Shown here one piece after another: positions 42,726 to 43,369 of a stretch of DNA of 43,369 nt (its first letter is position 1; each line of letters opens with the position of its first letter). This stretch comes from Solirubrobacterales bacterium (GTDB lineage Bacteria > Actinomycetota > Thermoleophilia > Solirubrobacterales > Solirubrobacteraceae). A model generated the notes under the pieces. It was not told the origin of the DNA. It saw only the letters and a list, made by a program, of their open reading frames with translations, and did not search any database. A program made the translations under genes and the position numbers. The stretch covers positions 1-43,369 of the forward strand of contig JAFAPR010000129.1 in the NCBI GenBank assembly GCA_019247075.1. The letters are read 5' to 3'.

Positions 42726-43369
42726 TCAAGCGCTGCGCGCTGGGCCCGTGCGGGCCGCCGGTGAGGTGACAGCGACGCCGGTCATCCGCTGGGTGGCGGC
42801 GAGGTCGGGCACGGGGCTCGAGGGTGTTGGAATGGTGACTGTGATGTGGCGTTGGAGGGCGCGGTGACGTGCAGGGTCGTATGGGGTGTGGTCTTGCCAG
42901 CATTGCCACACGACACGGCACCAGGCGCGTCCGAGAGTGCGTATCGCGCGGGGGTGCTCGTGGCCGCGCTGGCGGGCCTGGGTGTAGAGGTCTTGCGCCC
43001 AGGGGTGCCAGTGGCGGCTGCTGTCCGCCAGGCGGCAGAACGCGACGCGTAGGTGCTTGTTGCATCCCCAGCGGAAGCGAGCGGTCTTGCGTTGCCGGAT
43101 TCCTTGGCGACGGCCGCCTGCCCGGCGTCGCCGGCGAGTGTGTCGCGGGTGGGGTAGCGCGCGCGGCAGTCGCCGATCTCGCCCAACAGCTCCGCGGCGC
43201 AGATCACCCTGTTGGGCTTCTTGAACAACGAGAGGAAGATCGGACCGTCGGGATGCTCGCGGATGGCGGTCGCGATCTGCCGCTCGAGCTGCTTGATTTG
43301 CTCGTTGAGCGTCTTGATCGTCGCCACCAGGCTCAGGACGAGCGCTCGGCGGACGCCCAGTTCGAGCTC
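42726..43369 (-). mobile_element. IS110-family transposase, C-terminal part, frameshifted and cut by window edge
   Basis: The minus strand reads in from the right edge (V-A-T-I-K-T-L-N-E-Q-I-K-Q-L-E-R-Q-I coiled helix) into the transposase_20 domain (A-A-E-L-L-G-E-I-G-D-C-R-A-R-Y-P-T, then A-V-A-K-E-S-G with the conserved catalytic-type Ser). At about 43092 one base seems lost; in the next frame R-K-T-A-R-F-R-W-G-C-N-K-H-L-R, the long helix and W-Q-C-W-Q-D-H-T-P-Y-D-P continue to a stop at 42726. The DEDD N-terminal domain is outside the window. IS110 elements use a bridge RNA; none can be seen here because the upstream end is missing. The right boundary of the element is not defined by terminal repeats in this family. 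Confidence 0.78.

Overview
The window is high-GC DNA with strong G/C preference at third codon positions, many GTG/TTG starts and 4-nt stop/start overlaps. An F420-dependent luciferase-like oxidoreductase, a DUF2630 protein, a DUF1259 (LpqO/LppY-like) protein, NarL-type two-component proteins and a GH65/beta-phosphoglucomutase pair point to an actinobacterium. Thermoleophilia (Solirubrobacterales-like) is my best guess, but no rRNA or other decisive marker is present. I saw no rRNA, tRNA or CRISPR array.

Layout. (1) 1-5974, plus: an acylating methylmalonate-semialdehyde-type dehydrogenase cut by the left edge, a GT1 glycosyltransferase, an APC amino-acid/polyamine permease and an FAD amine/amino-acid oxidase; the last two are 3 nt apart and look like an amine-catabolic set. 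(2) 6091-8987: a primary-type sigma-70 factor (minus), then a MOSC protein and an SDR oxidoreductase (plus). (3) 9026-12797, minus: a DegT/DnrJ-type aminotransferase followed by a 907-residue epimerase + MGDG-synthase-like glycosyltransferase + membrane-anchored degenerate deacetylase-like fusion, probably for a (possibly amino-sugar) glycolipid. (4) 12999-19129, plus: a hypothetical protein, RecD2 helicase, a TDT/SLAC1-type transporter, an MmgE/PrpD protein and a phosphosulfolactate-synthase-like protein; the last four are joined by 4-nt overlaps and may handle sulfite or a sulfonate. Three back-to-back palindromes follow. (5) 19230-21494, minus: MmcQ/YjbR protein, metallophosphoesterase and a methyltransferase-VOC fusion. 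(6) 21584-28682: a frameshifted FGD-like F420 enzyme, an enolase-superfamily protein, beta-phosphoglucomutase plus GH65 phosphorylase, DUF2630 and a carboxyethylornithine-synthase-like dehydrogenase. (7) 28783-32473: a NarL-type response regulator facing a minus-strand run of small membrane protein, XRE regulator, DUF2178-like membrane protein, a 50-residue membrane protein and a PAS-GAF histidine kinase, headed by a consensus promoter carrying an inverted repeat.

(8) 32575-43369 is looser and partly decayed. Intact genes (secreted beta-helix-like protein, DUF1259 protein, DHFR-family reductase, ribbon-helix-helix regulator with PHB-depolymerase-like esterase, DUF1264 protein, cupin) alternate with broken ones: a membrane-protein fragment, a GH16 glycosidase remnant, a multiply frameshifted class III adenylate cyclase and a frameshifted IS110-family transposase cut by the right edge. 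The breaks I could resolve read as losses of one or two bases, so real decay and assembly indels both remain possible.

The most interesting items are the 907-residue fusion, the candidate sulfite/sulfonate operon, the triple palindrome, and the XRE-linked promoter/operator with its small membrane proteins beside a two-component system. Assignments rest on reading motifs and known family features; no database search was possible.
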